Below are positions 1 to 8,397 of a DNA stretch of 56,378 nucleotides, in pieces. The first letter of the stretch is position 1. Every line of letters starts with the position of its first letter. The notes beneath the pieces are model-generated. The model searched no databases. It saw only the letters and a list, made by a program, of their open reading frames with translations, and was not told the DNA's origin. Made by a program: the position numbers and the translations under genes. Origin of the DNA: an uncultured Phocaeicola sp. (GTDB lineage Bacteria > Bacteroidota > Bacteroidia > Bacteroidales > Bacteroidaceae); contig CALUPA010000005.1 in NCBI GenBank assembly GCA_944322395.1, positions 1-56,378 of the forward strand, written 5' to 3'.

Positions 1-550
1 AATATTTTTTCATTAAAAGTACATCAATCAACGAATTGAAGTCCGGACCCGTACTGAGAGGATACTGAACCGGAACTACTTTAGAACCATAATTTTCAGT
101 CAACTGTTCGAGTACTTTATCGAAATCGCAGTTAGGCGAATCAAGCTGATTTACGAGGAAGATAACCGGCTTACCTAGCTTTTCAGTGTAACGGAAGTGA
201 TTCTGTGTACCAACTTCAGGTCCATACTGACCGTTAAGAAGCAACACGGCTGTATCAGTCACGTTAAGTGCAGTCATTGCAGCTCCCACGAAGTCATCAC
301 TACCCGGACAGTCAATTATATTTAGTTTCTTACCATTCCACTCCACATGATAAACGGTAGAGAATACAGAGTAACCGTACTCCTGCTCTACCGGGAAATA
401 ATCGCTGACAGTATTCTTGGCAGTAATTCTGCCGCGACGTTTTATAATACCACTCTCAAAGAGCAAAGCTTCAGTGAGGGTGGTTTTACCTGAGCCATCA
501 TTGCCAAGGAGTGCAATGTTCTTGATTTCGTTAGTCTGATATACTTTCAT
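1..550 (-). CDS. fusA2: EF-G paralogue, 5' part only (EF-G2 type)
   Basis: Translating the minus strand from the ATG at 550 gives 183 residues of a translational GTPase that runs off the window's left edge. A P-loop (GNDGSGKT, residues 16-23) is followed by the switch II motif DCPGSDDF (80-87) and NQLD (134-137) in place of NKxD. Canonical EF-G has DTPGHVDF, so the histidine that activates the attacking water is replaced by Ser84. Bacteroides are reported to carry a second EF-G (EF-G2) that supports translocation without GTP hydrolysis, and these substitutions fit it; that identity is inferred from only the N-terminal quarter. A tetracycline-resistance ribosomal protection protein is less likely because those keep the histidine. 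It is divergent from hemW. Confidence 0.8.
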   Translation of the reverse strand, partial: MKVYQTNEIKNIALLGNDGSGKTTLTEALLFESGIIKRRGRITAKNTVSDYFPVEQEYGYSVFSTVYHVEWNGKKLNIIDCPGSDDFVGAAMTALNVTDTAVLLLNGQYGPEVGTQNHFRYTEKLGKPVIFLVNQLDSPNCDFDKVLEQLTENYGSKVVPVQYPLSTGPDFNSLIDVLLMKKY

Positions 551-807
551 GGTATTCTAGATTAAAAAATTAATAGAATAAAGGATATGCTTTTCATATC
601 TCATTTTTAAGTTGGCGCAAAATAGAAATTTATGTTCAGAAATCCAACTATTACATTCGTGTTACTAAACTATGTTTTCCGACACATAGTTCAATACAAT
701 GCTTTAAATCATATGGTTAGGATTATTTTTGCCATAGAATATATAAAAAAGTAATACAATAAATCAAAAACTCATCCATAAAGGAGTAAAAAAAGATTCT
801 TCAAATT

Positions 808-905
808 ATAATCTATAAATACAACTTATATTTATAGAAATCAAACTTGCATTTATACAAACCACAGTGTTGTTTATAAAAACAAAAGTTTTATTTATAG
901 ATTAT
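808..905. repeat. Array of four 17-bp near-palindromes, 21-bp period
   Basis: Four 17-bp units start at 817, 838, 859 and 880, so the period is exactly 21 bp. Each has the form AAA-N11-TTT, is an odd dyad with one or two mismatched pairs, and is followed by a 4-bp spacer (ATAG, ATAC, ATAA, ATAG). The block is bounded by perfect 12-bp inverted ends, ATAATCTATAAA (808-819) and TTTATAGATTAT (894-905). A second array of the same design lies at 23184-23272. Confidence 0.8.
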
Positions 906-980
906 GACATGGTGTTTAGATGAATATTCAGGCACAAATTCCACTTTTTTTACATACTATACTATAAACCATAAATTTCG

Positions 981-988
981 TACCTTTG
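981..988 (+). promoter_or_regulatory. Bacteroides-type -7 box TACCTTTG for hemW
   Basis: TACCTTTG matches TAnnTTTG and lies 41 bp before the hemW ATG. No TTG is present at the expected -33 spacing. Confidence 0.55.
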
Positions 989-1029
989 CAAATGCACCAA
1001 TAGAGATTAAACAATATATAAGAATATAA

Positions 1030-2160
1030 ATGGCTGGAATATACATACACATACCGTTTTGTAAGAGAAGATGCATATACTGCGACTTCTTCTCTACCAC
1101 AGCTTCTGATAAGAAAAACGAATACATCAAGGCGCTTTGCAAGGAAATAGCCGAAAAAAAAGGCTATCTGGGAGGCGAAACTATAGACACGATTTATCTT
1201 GGAGGCGGAACACCGTCGCAACTGGAAAAGGATGATTTCAGAAACATATTCAGTGCAATATATGATAACTACAACGTAAATCCGGAAGCTGAAATCACAA
1301 TTGAGGCTAACCCGGACGACCTGACAGACGGATATGTGGAAATGCTAGCTACACTTCCATTCAACCGCCTGAGTATGGGAATACAGACTTTCAACGATGA
1401 TATCCTTTCTCTCTTGAAAAGACGACACAACGCACAGCAAGCCATTGACGCTTTCCGAAGATGCAGAAATGCCGGATTCGGAAATATCAGCATCGACCTT
1501 ATGTACGGACTGCCGGGAGAAAGCATTGAGACATGGAACCGCGACCTTGATACCGCTATCTCGCTGATGCCGGAACACATATCTGCCTACCATCTTATAT
1601 ATGAAGAAGGAACAGTGCTGTACAGACTAAAAGAAGAGAACATGGTGAGTGAAGCCGATGAGGACCTCAGCAATACACTCTTCGAAACTCTAATCTCCAG
1701 ACTGAAAGAAAACGGATACATCCATTATGAAATTTCAAACTTCTGCCTCCCCGAAATGCACTCACGACATAACTCCAGCTATTGGACCGGAATAAAATAT
1801 CTCGGTTGCGGTCCGTCGGCCCATTCATACGATGGCCATTCAAGACAGTGGAACGTATCGTCGCTTGAGAAATATATTGATGGAATAAACAATGGAACTG
1901 ATATTTCGGAAATCGAAGAACTGGACATATACACACGTTACAATGATTTTGTGATTACGACAATACGTACAGTATGGGGTATGCCATTGGATAAGCTTAA
2001 AGCAGAATATGGAGACGAATTGTATGACTATTGCCTGAAAATGGCACAGCCACATATAGACCAAGGTACATTGGAGATAAAGGACAATACTCTGAAACTG
2101 ACGCCAAACGGTATTTTCATTTCCGACGGCATTATGAGCGACATGCTGTGGGTGGAATAA
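1030..2160 (+). CDS. hemW: HemW-like radical SAM heme chaperone
   Basis: This 376-residue radical SAM protein starts MAGIYIHIPFCKRRCIYCDFF. The cysteines CxxxCxxC at residues 11-18 bind the 4Fe-4S cluster and SAM. The residue pattern after the third cysteine (CDF) is that of HemW rather than the CxC of the true oxygen-independent coproporphyrinogen oxidase HemN. GGGTPS (SAM binding) and a HemN-type C-terminal domain follow. HemW family members bind heme and deliver it to membrane enzymes; many databases still call them HemN. The gene stands alone, with its own promoter box and a terminator at 2179-2229. Confidence 0.88.
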   Translation: MAGIYIHIPFCKRRCIYCDFFSTTASDKKNEYIKALCKEIAEKKGYLGGETIDTIYLGGGTPSQLEKDDFRNIFSAIYDNYNVNPEAEITIEANPDDLTDGYVEMLATLPFNRLSMGIQTFNDDILSLLKRRHNAQQAIDAFRRCRNAGFGNISIDLMYGLPGESIETWNRDLDTAISLMPEHISAYHLIYEEGTVLYRLKEENMVSEADEDLSNTLFETLISRLKENGYIHYEISNFCLPEMHSRHNSSYWTGIKYLGCGPSAHSYDGHSRQWNVSSLEKYIDGINNGTDISEIEELDIYTRYNDFVITTIRTVWGMPLDKLKAEYGDELYDYCLKMAQPHIDQGTLEIKDNTLKLTPNGIFISDGIMSDMLWVE

Positions 2161-2178
2161 TAATGTATTAGACAAAAG

Positions 2179-2229
2179 AAATGCTCCCCAGATTATATCC
2201 TGCATATGGAATTAATCAAGGGAGCATTT
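2179..2229 (+). terminator. Hairpin terminator after hemW
   Basis: Arms AAATGCTCCC (2179-2188) and GGGAGCATTT (2220-2229) pair perfectly over 10 bp with a 31-nt loop. It lies between convergent hemW and glmM and may serve both. Confidence 0.65.
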
Positions 2230-2249
2230 ACTATATGTAGTGATTAGGA

Positions 2250-3638
2250 TTACTTAGCCAGACTGTATACTATATCCATTATCTGCTTGCCAAGTTCATC
2301 GGCAGCTTCCATAGTAGAAGCTTCAGAATAAACACGGATGATAGGTTCTGTGTTACTCTTGCGCAAGTGAACCCACTTGTCAGGGAAGTCAATCTTCACA
2401 CCGTCGATGTCATTGATTTCCTCATTCTTATACATTTCCTTCACCTTTACAAGGATAGCATCAACATCTGTTTCAGGAGTAAGGTCGATACGGTTCTTAG
2501 CAATAAAGTACTCAGGATATGTAGCACGGAGTTCAGTTACTTTCTTGCCTTCGTGTGCAAGGTGAGTAAGGAACAAAGCTATACCAACGAGAGCATCGCG
2601 TCCGTAGTGTGATTCAGGATAGATAACTCCACCGTTACCTTCACCACCGATTACTGCATTTGTAGCCTTCATCTTAGTTACTACGTTTACTTCACCTACA
2701 GCAGATGCGTTGTATTCCATGCCATATTTGCGTGTAACATCGCGCAAAGCACGAGTTGAGCTAAGGTTTGAAACTGTATTACCCGGAGTATGTTTCAACA
2801 CATAGTCGGCAACAGTTACGAGTGTGTATTCCTCACCGTACATAGAACCATCTTCGCTGATGATAGCCAGACGGTCAACGTCAGGGTCGACTACGAAAGC
2901 TACATCATTTCCACCCTTCTTCATAAGACCCATTATGTCTGTAAGGTTCTTTTCAAGAGGTTCAGGATTGTGCTGGAAGTCACCTGTAGGATCGCAGTAA
3001 AGCTTTTCTACATGCTGAACACCCAACTGTTCGAGCAACTGAGGAAGTATGATACCACCTACAGAGTTAACACAGTCGATAGCCACACGGAAGTTAGCCT
3101 TACGGATAGCCTCAACATCAACAAGCTTCAAAGCCAATACACTGTCAATGTGACGCTGGTTGTATGTATCGTTTTCTGTATATTTACCTATATTGTCAAT
3201 GTCAGCAAAAGTAAATTCTTCAGCTTCGGCAATACGCAACACTTCATTACCTTCTTCTGCATTCAAGAATTCTCCGTGTTCGTTCAGAAGTTTCAAAGCG
3301 TTCCACTGTCTTGGGTTATGGCTTGCAGTAAGGATTATACCACCACATGCACCTTCCATAGTAACAGCCAATTCAGTAGTAGGAGTAGAAGCTAGACCGA
3401 TGTTTACAACATCGAATCCCATACCCATAAGAGTACCGCAAACTACGTTCTTCACCATTTCGCCAGAGATACGTGCGTCACGTCCCACAACAATCTTGTT
3501 GCTCTTCACGGTTGTAGTCTTACGAATCAGCGTAGCATAAGCTGATGTAAACTTCACGATGTCCAACGGATTAAGTCCTTCACCGGCCTGGCCACCTATA
3601 GTACCACGAATACCGGAAATTGATTTGATTAAAGTCAT
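2250..3638 (-). CDS. glmM: Phosphoglucosamine mutase / phosphomannomutase family
   Basis: This 462-residue alpha-D-phosphohexomutase has the phosphoserine loop TASHNP (Ser106) and the Mg-binding loop DPDVDR (251-256), with a C-terminal phosphate-binding loop RKSNTEPIIRVY. The family interconverts 6-phospho and 1-phospho sugars. The likely substrate is glucosamine-6-phosphate, which feeds UDP-GlcNAc for peptidoglycan and LPS, but close paralogues use mannose or glucose and motifs alone do not decide. It follows the DUF4827 lipoprotein gene by 7 bp on the same strand, so the two are probably cotranscribed. Confidence 0.87.
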   Translation of the reverse strand: MTLIKSISGIRGTIGGQAGEGLNPLDIVKFTSAYATLIRKTTTVKSNKIVVGRDARISGEMVKNVVCGTLMGMGFDVVNIGLASTPTTELAVTMEGACGGIILTASHNPRQWNALKLLNEHGEFLNAEEGNEVLRIAEAEEFTFADIDNIGKYTENDTYNQRHIDSVLALKLVDVEAIRKANFRVAIDCVNSVGGIILPQLLEQLGVQHVEKLYCDPTGDFQHNPEPLEKNLTDIMGLMKKGGNDVAFVVDPDVDRLAIISEDGSMYGEEYTLVTVADYVLKHTPGNTVSNLSSTRALRDVTRKYGMEYNASAVGEVNVVTKMKATNAVIGGEGNGGVIYPESHYGRDALVGIALFLTHLAHEGKKVTELRATYPEYFIAKNRIDLTPETDVDAILVKVKEMYKNEEINDIDGVKIDFPDKWVHLRKSNTEPIIRVYSEASTMEAADELGKQIMDIVYSLAK

Positions 3639-3645
3639 AGATATA

Positions 3646-4302
3646 TTAATTTAGGTCGTAAGTTATTTCATAATAACATGGATAAACATATTGTGTAGCA
3701 TAAGACGTACCTTCGCTATGAGGCACTATCAGTTTCACACGTGCAATCTTGTCTGATGGAGGAGCTGAAATATATGATTTCATCTTCAGGTAAGCAAATG
3801 GCACAAGCCATCCTGATGGGACAGCAGATGTGGAATACATCTCATACATTGCACTCTGAGCTATATTTGTAAAAGATGCAGAATAAGATGTAGATGAGCC
3901 TACAGTGAGAAGGAAATTCTCAGAATATGGAGAATATCTATTACTGTTTAATGTATCACCTGCACTTATCTTCATATCAGGCACATCCTTAATACAAATC
4001 TCTATAAATCTGGAAGAGATATTATATCTTCCTTCCTCCAAAATCTTACCGTCACCACGATACTGTATATTCATATACACTCCACTCTTGTCGAACAATA
4101 CAAATTCATTTTCAGCCGTCATTGTATCATTCTCAAGAAATTCTTTTTCTGAGATAACCTTTATGTCATTATCCAAGATAAACTTATTGATGGCATCGGC
4201 CTCTTCTTCCTTCATTTCGGCATAAGTCTTTCCGTTATTACAACTCTGAAAACTGAAAGACAAAGCATATACCAATACCGATAAATAAAACAGTTTCTTC
4301 AT
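3646..4302 (-). CDS. DUF4827-type lipoprotein
   Basis: The 218-residue product has a type II signal peptide ending in FSFQSC, so Cys20 should be lipidated. The mature protein has a KTYAEMKEEEADAINKFI-like start and a long region predicted as mixed beta strands. It resembles the Bacteroidales DUF4827 family, which in these genomes sits next to the phosphohexomutase gene. Its function is unknown; FKBP-like folds have been suggested for similar envelope lipoproteins, but no catalytic motif is visible. It is the promoter-proximal gene of the glmM unit, with a TAATTTTG box at 4323-4330. Confidence 0.75.
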   Translation of the reverse strand: MKKLFYLSVLVYALSFSFQSCNNGKTYAEMKEEEADAINKFILDNDIKVISEKEFLENDTMTAENEFVLFDKSGVYMNIQYRGDGKILEEGRYNISSRFIEICIKDVPDMKISAGDTLNSNRYSPYSENFLLTVGSSTSYSASFTNIAQSAMYEMYSTSAVPSGWLVPFAYLKMKSYISAPPSDKIARVKLIVPHSEGTSYATQYVYPCYYEITYDLN

Positions 4303-4322
4303 TATTTTAAAAATTTACAGGG

Positions 4323-4330
4323 CAAAATTA
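4323..4330 (-). promoter_or_regulatory. -7 box TAATTTTG for DUF4827-glmM
   Basis: On the minus strand TAATTTTG matches TAnnTTTG, 20 bp before the DUF4827 ATG. No clear -33 TTG is seen. Confidence 0.5.
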
Positions 4331-4402
4331 ATAAAATTATTTATACCCCCATATTTAATTAGTCGATGTAATAGTTAATTTTGTAGAAAAATATGCTATA
4401 AA

Positions 4403-5440
4403 TCAGTTCTTAAGCAACAGATCTTCATATTTCACAAGTGCCTGCTTAAACAATTCTATGGCCTCTTCCATTGTGCCATAGAATTCTCCTCCGGAAGCAT
4501 TCAAGTGTCCGCCGCCATTAAAGAATTCCGCCGCCACCTTATTGCAAGGGAAGTTTCCAACCGAACGCAACGATACCTTTATCATATTCTTTTCTGTGTC
4601 TTCACGCAAGAAAACAGAGAAACATATACCTTTCATCTGTAAAGGTATATTTACGAAACCTTCAGTGTCCCCCTTCACATACTGGAATTTCTTCTGCTCG
4701 TCCTTGGTAAGCCATATCAAAGCCGAACGGAACTGGTGGAATACCTCCATCTTATCGTAAAGCACATAACCCATCAGACGAAGACGACCTTCGGAATATG
4801 TATTGAACACCTTGCGGTAGATATCATCCTTATCAATTCCTTTAGAAAGGAGTTCACTGATGATGAAATAGATTTCACGGTCATTGGAATTGTATGTAAA
4901 TCCCCCTGTATCTGTCATCATTCCGGTGTAAATACACTGTGCGCCTTCGTATGTTATGTCGTCGAAACATCCCAGGCGGCATATCAGACGGAACACTAGT
5001 TCGGATGTAGAAGAAATGTTTGGATGTGAAATAGTAATCTTACAGAAAGGCTCAGGATTTAGATGATGGTCTATCATAACCTTACGTGCCTGCGATTCTG
5101 CCACAGGCTTTGCCACTGCATCTATTCTTGACAAAGCATTGAAGTCAAGACAACATATCACATCGGCCTCGGCTATAAGCTTGTCAGCAAACTCGGCATA
5201 TTTGTCATATCTTATTATATCCTTTGCTCCCGGCATCCACTGTAGGAATTCAGGAAAAGCATTTGGAACTATCACATGTACATTCTTTTCCATTCTCTGC
5301 AGGAAATGATAAAGCCCCAAAGATGAGCCCAGAGCATCGCCATCCGGCGAAACATGTGTTACTATAACTATTTTGTCAGCCTTCTCGAAATAGGTTTCTA
5401 CCTTGTCAATGTTCGATTGTAAGATAATCTTTGACAGCAT
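4403..5440 (-). CDS. nrnA: DHH/DHHA1 phosphoesterase, NrnA-like
   Basis: This 345-residue protein has DGD at 33-35 in THVSPDGDALGSS, the DHH motif at 124-126 and the DHHA1 glycine-rich loop GGGHLNASGG near 310. These bind two Mn ions and the substrate. The size and motif order match NrnA, which degrades short RNA oligonucleotides (nanoRNA) and 3'-phosphoadenosine 5'-phosphate in the cytoplasm. It has its own -7 box at 5468-5475 and follows comEC on the same strand. Confidence 0.87.
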   Translation of the reverse strand: MLSKIILQSNIDKVETYFEKADKIVIVTHVSPDGDALGSSLGLYHFLQRMEKNVHVIVPNAFPEFLQWMPGAKDIIRYDKYAEFADKLIAEADVICCLDFNALSRIDAVAKPVAESQARKVMIDHHLNPEPFCKITISHPNISSTSELVFRLICRLGCFDDITYEGAQCIYTGMMTDTGGFTYNSNDREIYFIISELLSKGIDKDDIYRKVFNTYSEGRLRLMGYVLYDKMEVFHQFRSALIWLTKDEQKKFQYVKGDTEGFVNIPLQMKGICFSVFLREDTEKNMIKVSLRSVGNFPCNKVAAEFFNGGGHLNASGGEFYGTMEEAIELFKQALVKYEDLLLKN

Positions 5441-5467
5441 ATTTGATTGTTTGTGTTAAATTGTTGG

Positions 5468-5475
5468 CAAATGTA
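5468..5475 (-). promoter_or_regulatory. -7 box TACATTTG for the DHH gene
   Basis: TACATTTG on the minus strand lies 27 bp upstream of the DHH phosphoesterase ATG, in the short gap after comEC. Confidence 0.5.
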
Positions 5476-5490
5476 CTCTTTTTTTTCTAT

Positions 5491-7476
5491 TTACAGAAGT
5501 ATTCTAAAAGAAGCTTGAGCTGTTTTTTCTATGCATTTTATGTTTAGCCTCTCACATTCGTCTTTCATAAACTCTCTGTACCTTTCGCTTATGGTTTCGT
5601 CTATTATAACAGTCTTTATATCAAACAGTCTGGACAGTCTTGTTATATCTCCACTAAACCCCTTACATATATACACATAATCTAAAGTGGTCAGTTTCGT
5701 TTTTCCTGTAAGTCTGACATCTTTCCAATGTGAGGTTTTCATCACACCTACCCTGATTCCGCCTATTTCGTGCAATCCGTTTTCAGAAGTAAGGATTTCA
5801 GTTTCCCTATTGTTTCTTATATATAAATCGGAACGTACCAGAAACAACGACGGAGTATCCTCCTTGCGTATTTTATAAAACTCTGTAGCAACTATCATAC
5901 ACAACACAAGAAGTATCCCGACAAGTTTTGCCGGGGATTTGCTTTTAAAGAAGAAATAAAGTAGACATAAAAGTGCAAATCCACAAATCACCTGTAATCC
6001 ATTGAAATAAATGGAAGTTATCTGTGAACCTTGTAAACCATGTACCATCTGCATGGAAGTGTTAAGAATCCTGGTGACCACCTCTAACAGCCACACAAAA
6101 CCATCTCCCACTACAGGAATGAATGAACATACCAGAGAAGCCATAGCAAGAGAAAGTATAAACGTAGCCAAAATACCGACAACAAGATTAGCCATAAGAA
6201 AATATGTAGGGAAAGTACCGAAATAATATAGTATGAGAGGCAATGTACCTAACTGTGCAGCCAAAGAAACAGACATTGCACTCCATATATAACGTACAAC
6301 CCTGTTAGCGCTTTTTATCCACCCCGAAATAACAGGATAAAAAAGTATAATGGAAAGTACAGCCACAAACGACAACTGAAAACTTATATCGAAAAGATAC
6401 ATCGGGTTATAAAGTAGCATTATGAATGCTGTAAGCGAAAGAGAAAAGAATCCGCAGAAACCGTTCTCCACCATAACGGATGCCAAAAGATAAAGTGTAC
6501 ACATTGTAACCGCCCTTACCACCGAAGGACTTAATCCAGATATAAACGCAAAAATCCATAGAGTTACAGCTACGGCAAAAGACTGAACAGTTTTACCTCC
6601 CCTGAGCTTTCTCAAAGGGCACAACAGAAAATAAAGGATACCAGACAATATTCCGACATGCAAACCGGACAATGCCAATACATGACTGGTTCCTGCACCA
6701 CTATACACAGCCTTAAGTTCAGGAGTCAGTTCACTCTTATCACCAATAGTCAATGCTGAAACAACAGCCAGTTCATCGTCTTCCATTTCCCAACTTCTGA
6801 ATTCCTTTACCACAACATCCCTGCATCTTAATGCTATATGTTTTATGGAATTCGGTTTATCCACTTCTATTCCTCTCCAGTTACCCGCAAATGCCAATGC
6901 AGTACCAGATACCCCTTTATTGAAAAGATAACCGGCATAATCGAAACCCATAAATTCTTTATCAGATATAGGCCTGGTGATGGAAGAATGGAATACGATG
7001 TTATCTCCACATCGTGGAATATAAGACATAGAGTCAGGAATAAAATACAACAGTATGTTGCGATTGACTGAATATATGCCAATACTGTCAGAATCAGAAG
7101 GGATGCAGAATTCAACCTTTACTTCAGAACATAAAGTTTTTCCCTTCACTTCTGGAGTAGTTTCTACTACTCCGTAATAGCATAATCGCCTGTCGGGCCA
7201 CTCATATTCTATAGTATTTCTCTTCTGGAGAATCAAAACTCCACCTAGCAAAAAGAAAGAAAAGGAAACAAAAAATCCAAAAGAATGATTCAAGGCAACT
7301 TTTTTAAATTTCAATATTGCTGACAGAAACAACGGTATAATAACCGAACACAGTACCAGGAGTAAGGACCGTAAAGACACGTCCGGCAGGAATCTGTCGA
7401 AGAAAAAAATTCCGGTTGCCATAAAAACTGTCAACCGGAATAATGGGTAGTTAATCAAATGGGACTTATTCTCCAA
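5491..7476 (-). CDS. comEC: ComEC/Rec2-family membrane protein without hydrolase domain
   Basis: This 661-residue polytopic protein has three N-terminal membrane segments, a soluble OB-like domain (about 110-215) and the competence domain with GTSHVLALSGLHVGIL and about eight more helices. ComEC carries single-stranded DNA across the inner membrane during natural transformation. The C-terminal 130 residues lack the HxHxDH signature of the metallo-beta-lactamase domain found in Gram-positive ComEC, so DNA degradation, if any, is done elsewhere. It starts 9 bp after rpe and is probably cotranscribed with it. Confidence 0.86.
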   Translation of the reverse strand: MENKSHLINYPLFRLTVFMATGIFFFDRFLPDVSLRSLLLVLCSVIIPLFLSAILKFKKVALNHSFGFFVSFSFFLLGGVLILQKRNTIEYEWPDRRLCYYGVVETTPEVKGKTLCSEVKVEFCIPSDSDSIGIYSVNRNILLYFIPDSMSYIPRCGDNIVFHSSITRPISDKEFMGFDYAGYLFNKGVSGTALAFAGNWRGIEVDKPNSIKHIALRCRDVVVKEFRSWEMEDDELAVVSALTIGDKSELTPELKAVYSGAGTSHVLALSGLHVGILSGILYFLLCPLRKLRGGKTVQSFAVAVTLWIFAFISGLSPSVVRAVTMCTLYLLASVMVENGFCGFFSLSLTAFIMLLYNPMYLFDISFQLSFVAVLSIILFYPVISGWIKSANRVVRYIWSAMSVSLAAQLGTLPLILYYFGTFPTYFLMANLVVGILATFILSLAMASLVCSFIPVVGDGFVWLLEVVTRILNTSMQMVHGLQGSQITSIYFNGLQVICGFALLCLLYFFFKSKSPAKLVGILLVLCMIVATEFYKIRKEDTPSLFLVRSDLYIRNNRETEILTSENGLHEIGGIRVGVMKTSHWKDVRLTGKTKLTTLDYVYICKGFSGDITRLSRLFDIKTVIIDETISERYREFMKDECERLNIKCIEKTAQASFRILL

Positions 7477-7485
7477 TCTGAATTA

Positions 7486-8139
7486 TTATAAGTTTTTCAT
7501 CTTATGAATCATTTCTATCATATCCGGAGCCTTGAAAATAGCATTTCCAGCCACTAACACATCAACACCTGCATCAATCAACTGTTTTCCTGTTTCCAAA
7601 TTAACACCTCCGTCTACCTCTATCAGTGCATTCGAACCTGTTTCTTCTATCAGAGTCCTTAGCTGACGAACCTTGTTCAATGTGTTTGGAATAAATTTCT
7701 GTCCGCCGAAACCAGGATTTACACTCATAAGGAGAACCATGTCAAGGTCGGCAATAATATCGGTAAGAACAGACACCGGAGTGGCAGGATTCAATGTAAC
7801 ACCTGCTTTCATGCCATTATCCTTAATTAGCTGTACCACACGATGCAGATGAGGACAGGTTTCATAATGTACATTCATCATCATTGAGCCCAAAGCCTTT
7901 ACTTCCTTGATAAACTTTTCAGGCTGAACTATCATAAGATGAACATCAAGAGGCTTATTGCAGAGTTTTGCCACATATTCCAATACTGGGAATCCGAATG
8001 ATATATTAGGAACAAACACTCCGTCCATAATATCAATATGCAACCAATCCGCCTCACTGCGGTTTATCTTATCCAAATCATCTTTCAGACAACCAAAATC
8101 GGCCGACAACAAAGATGGAGAAATCAAAACTTTATTCAT
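7486..8139 (-). CDS. rpe: Ribulose-phosphate 3-epimerase
   Basis: This 217-residue TIM barrel interconverts ribulose-5-phosphate and xylulose-5-phosphate in the pentose phosphate pathway. Diagnostic segments are SPSLLSADF at the N-terminus, HIDIMDGVFVPN (metal-binding His and catalytic Asp), VHLMIVQPE, SVNPGFGGQKF and EVDGGVN with the second catalytic Asp. Length is typical. It leads the rpe-comEC unit, with a TATCTTTG box at 8169-8176. Confidence 0.95.
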   Translation of the reverse strand: MNKVLISPSLLSADFGCLKDDLDKINRSEADWLHIDIMDGVFVPNISFGFPVLEYVAKLCNKPLDVHLMIVQPEKFIKEVKALGSMMMNVHYETCPHLHRVVQLIKDNGMKAGVTLNPATPVSVLTDIIADLDMVLLMSVNPGFGGQKFIPNTLNKVRQLRTLIEETGSNALIEVDGGVNLETGKQLIDAGVDVLVAGNAIFKAPDMIEMIHKMKNL

Positions 8140-8168
8140 TTCAGAACTATTATATATTAGTATAAGAA

Positions 8169-8176
8169 CAAAGATA
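8169..8176 (-). promoter_or_regulatory. -7 box TATCTTTG for rpe-comEC
   Basis: Minus-strand TATCTTTG sits 29 bp before the rpe ATG. No matching -33 TTG is found. Confidence 0.5.
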
Positions 8177-8289
8177 TGAATTCTTTTCCGAAATTAAAAT
8201 ACATATCGAAAGTTATTTGAAGTACACTTGATGCCTATCTTGAGTTTTGTCTGATATAATAAATAGACATACAAAGAACGCATAATAAA

Positions 8290-8341
8290 CAAAAAGTGAA
8301 CAAGACATAAACGCTTATACAGCGTTCATTACTTGTTCACT
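8290..8341 (-). terminator. Two-tier hairpin terminator after the sigma/Dma operon
   Basis: Outer arms AGTGAACAAG (8295-8304) and CTTGTTCACT (8332-8341) are perfect over 10 bp. Inside, separated by 5-nt symmetric loops, AACGCT (8310-8315) pairs with AGCGTT (8321-8326). Read on the minus strand it is followed by TTTTTG, as expected for a terminator of the operon ending at 8378. Confidence 0.75.
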
Positions 8342-8348
8342 ACATGTT

Positions 8349-8397
8349 CACTTGTTATTCAAATAAGATATATGGATTCACTTATTGTTCAAATTAA
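8349..8397. repeat. Imperfect 30-bp-spaced duplication at the Dma 3' end
   Basis: The sequence starting CACTTGTTATTCAAAT at 8349 recurs at 8379 as CACTTATTGTTCAAAT, with only two differences in 16. The second copy encodes the last residues and stop of the barrel protein, so its gene end appears to have been duplicated downstream. Confidence 0.6.

Larger units (their letters stand above)
551..1029. other. Intergenic region between divergent EF-G2 and hemW
   Basis: This 479-bp stretch has no credible gene. It holds a hairpin at 668-691 (8-bp arms AACTATGT and ACATAGTT, 8-nt loop), the palindrome array at 808-905, and the hemW -7 box at 981-988. The rest is AT-rich sequence in which I see nothing further. 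Confidence 0.7.

Noticed and set aside
1..550. Tet(M/Q)-type ribosomal protection gene
   Set aside because: Those keep the switch II histidine, and this sequence lacks it; no mobile element is near.
668..691. Hairpin as a terminator of EF-G2 or hemW
   Set aside because: It lies upstream of both divergent genes and has no U-run.
808..905. The palindrome array as a CRISPR array
   Set aside because: Units are 17 bp, differ from one another and have 4-bp spacers; there are no cas genes.
2790..3395. 201-codon open frame opposite glmM
   Set aside because: It mirrors the phosphohexomutase coding sequence and shows no protein-like features.
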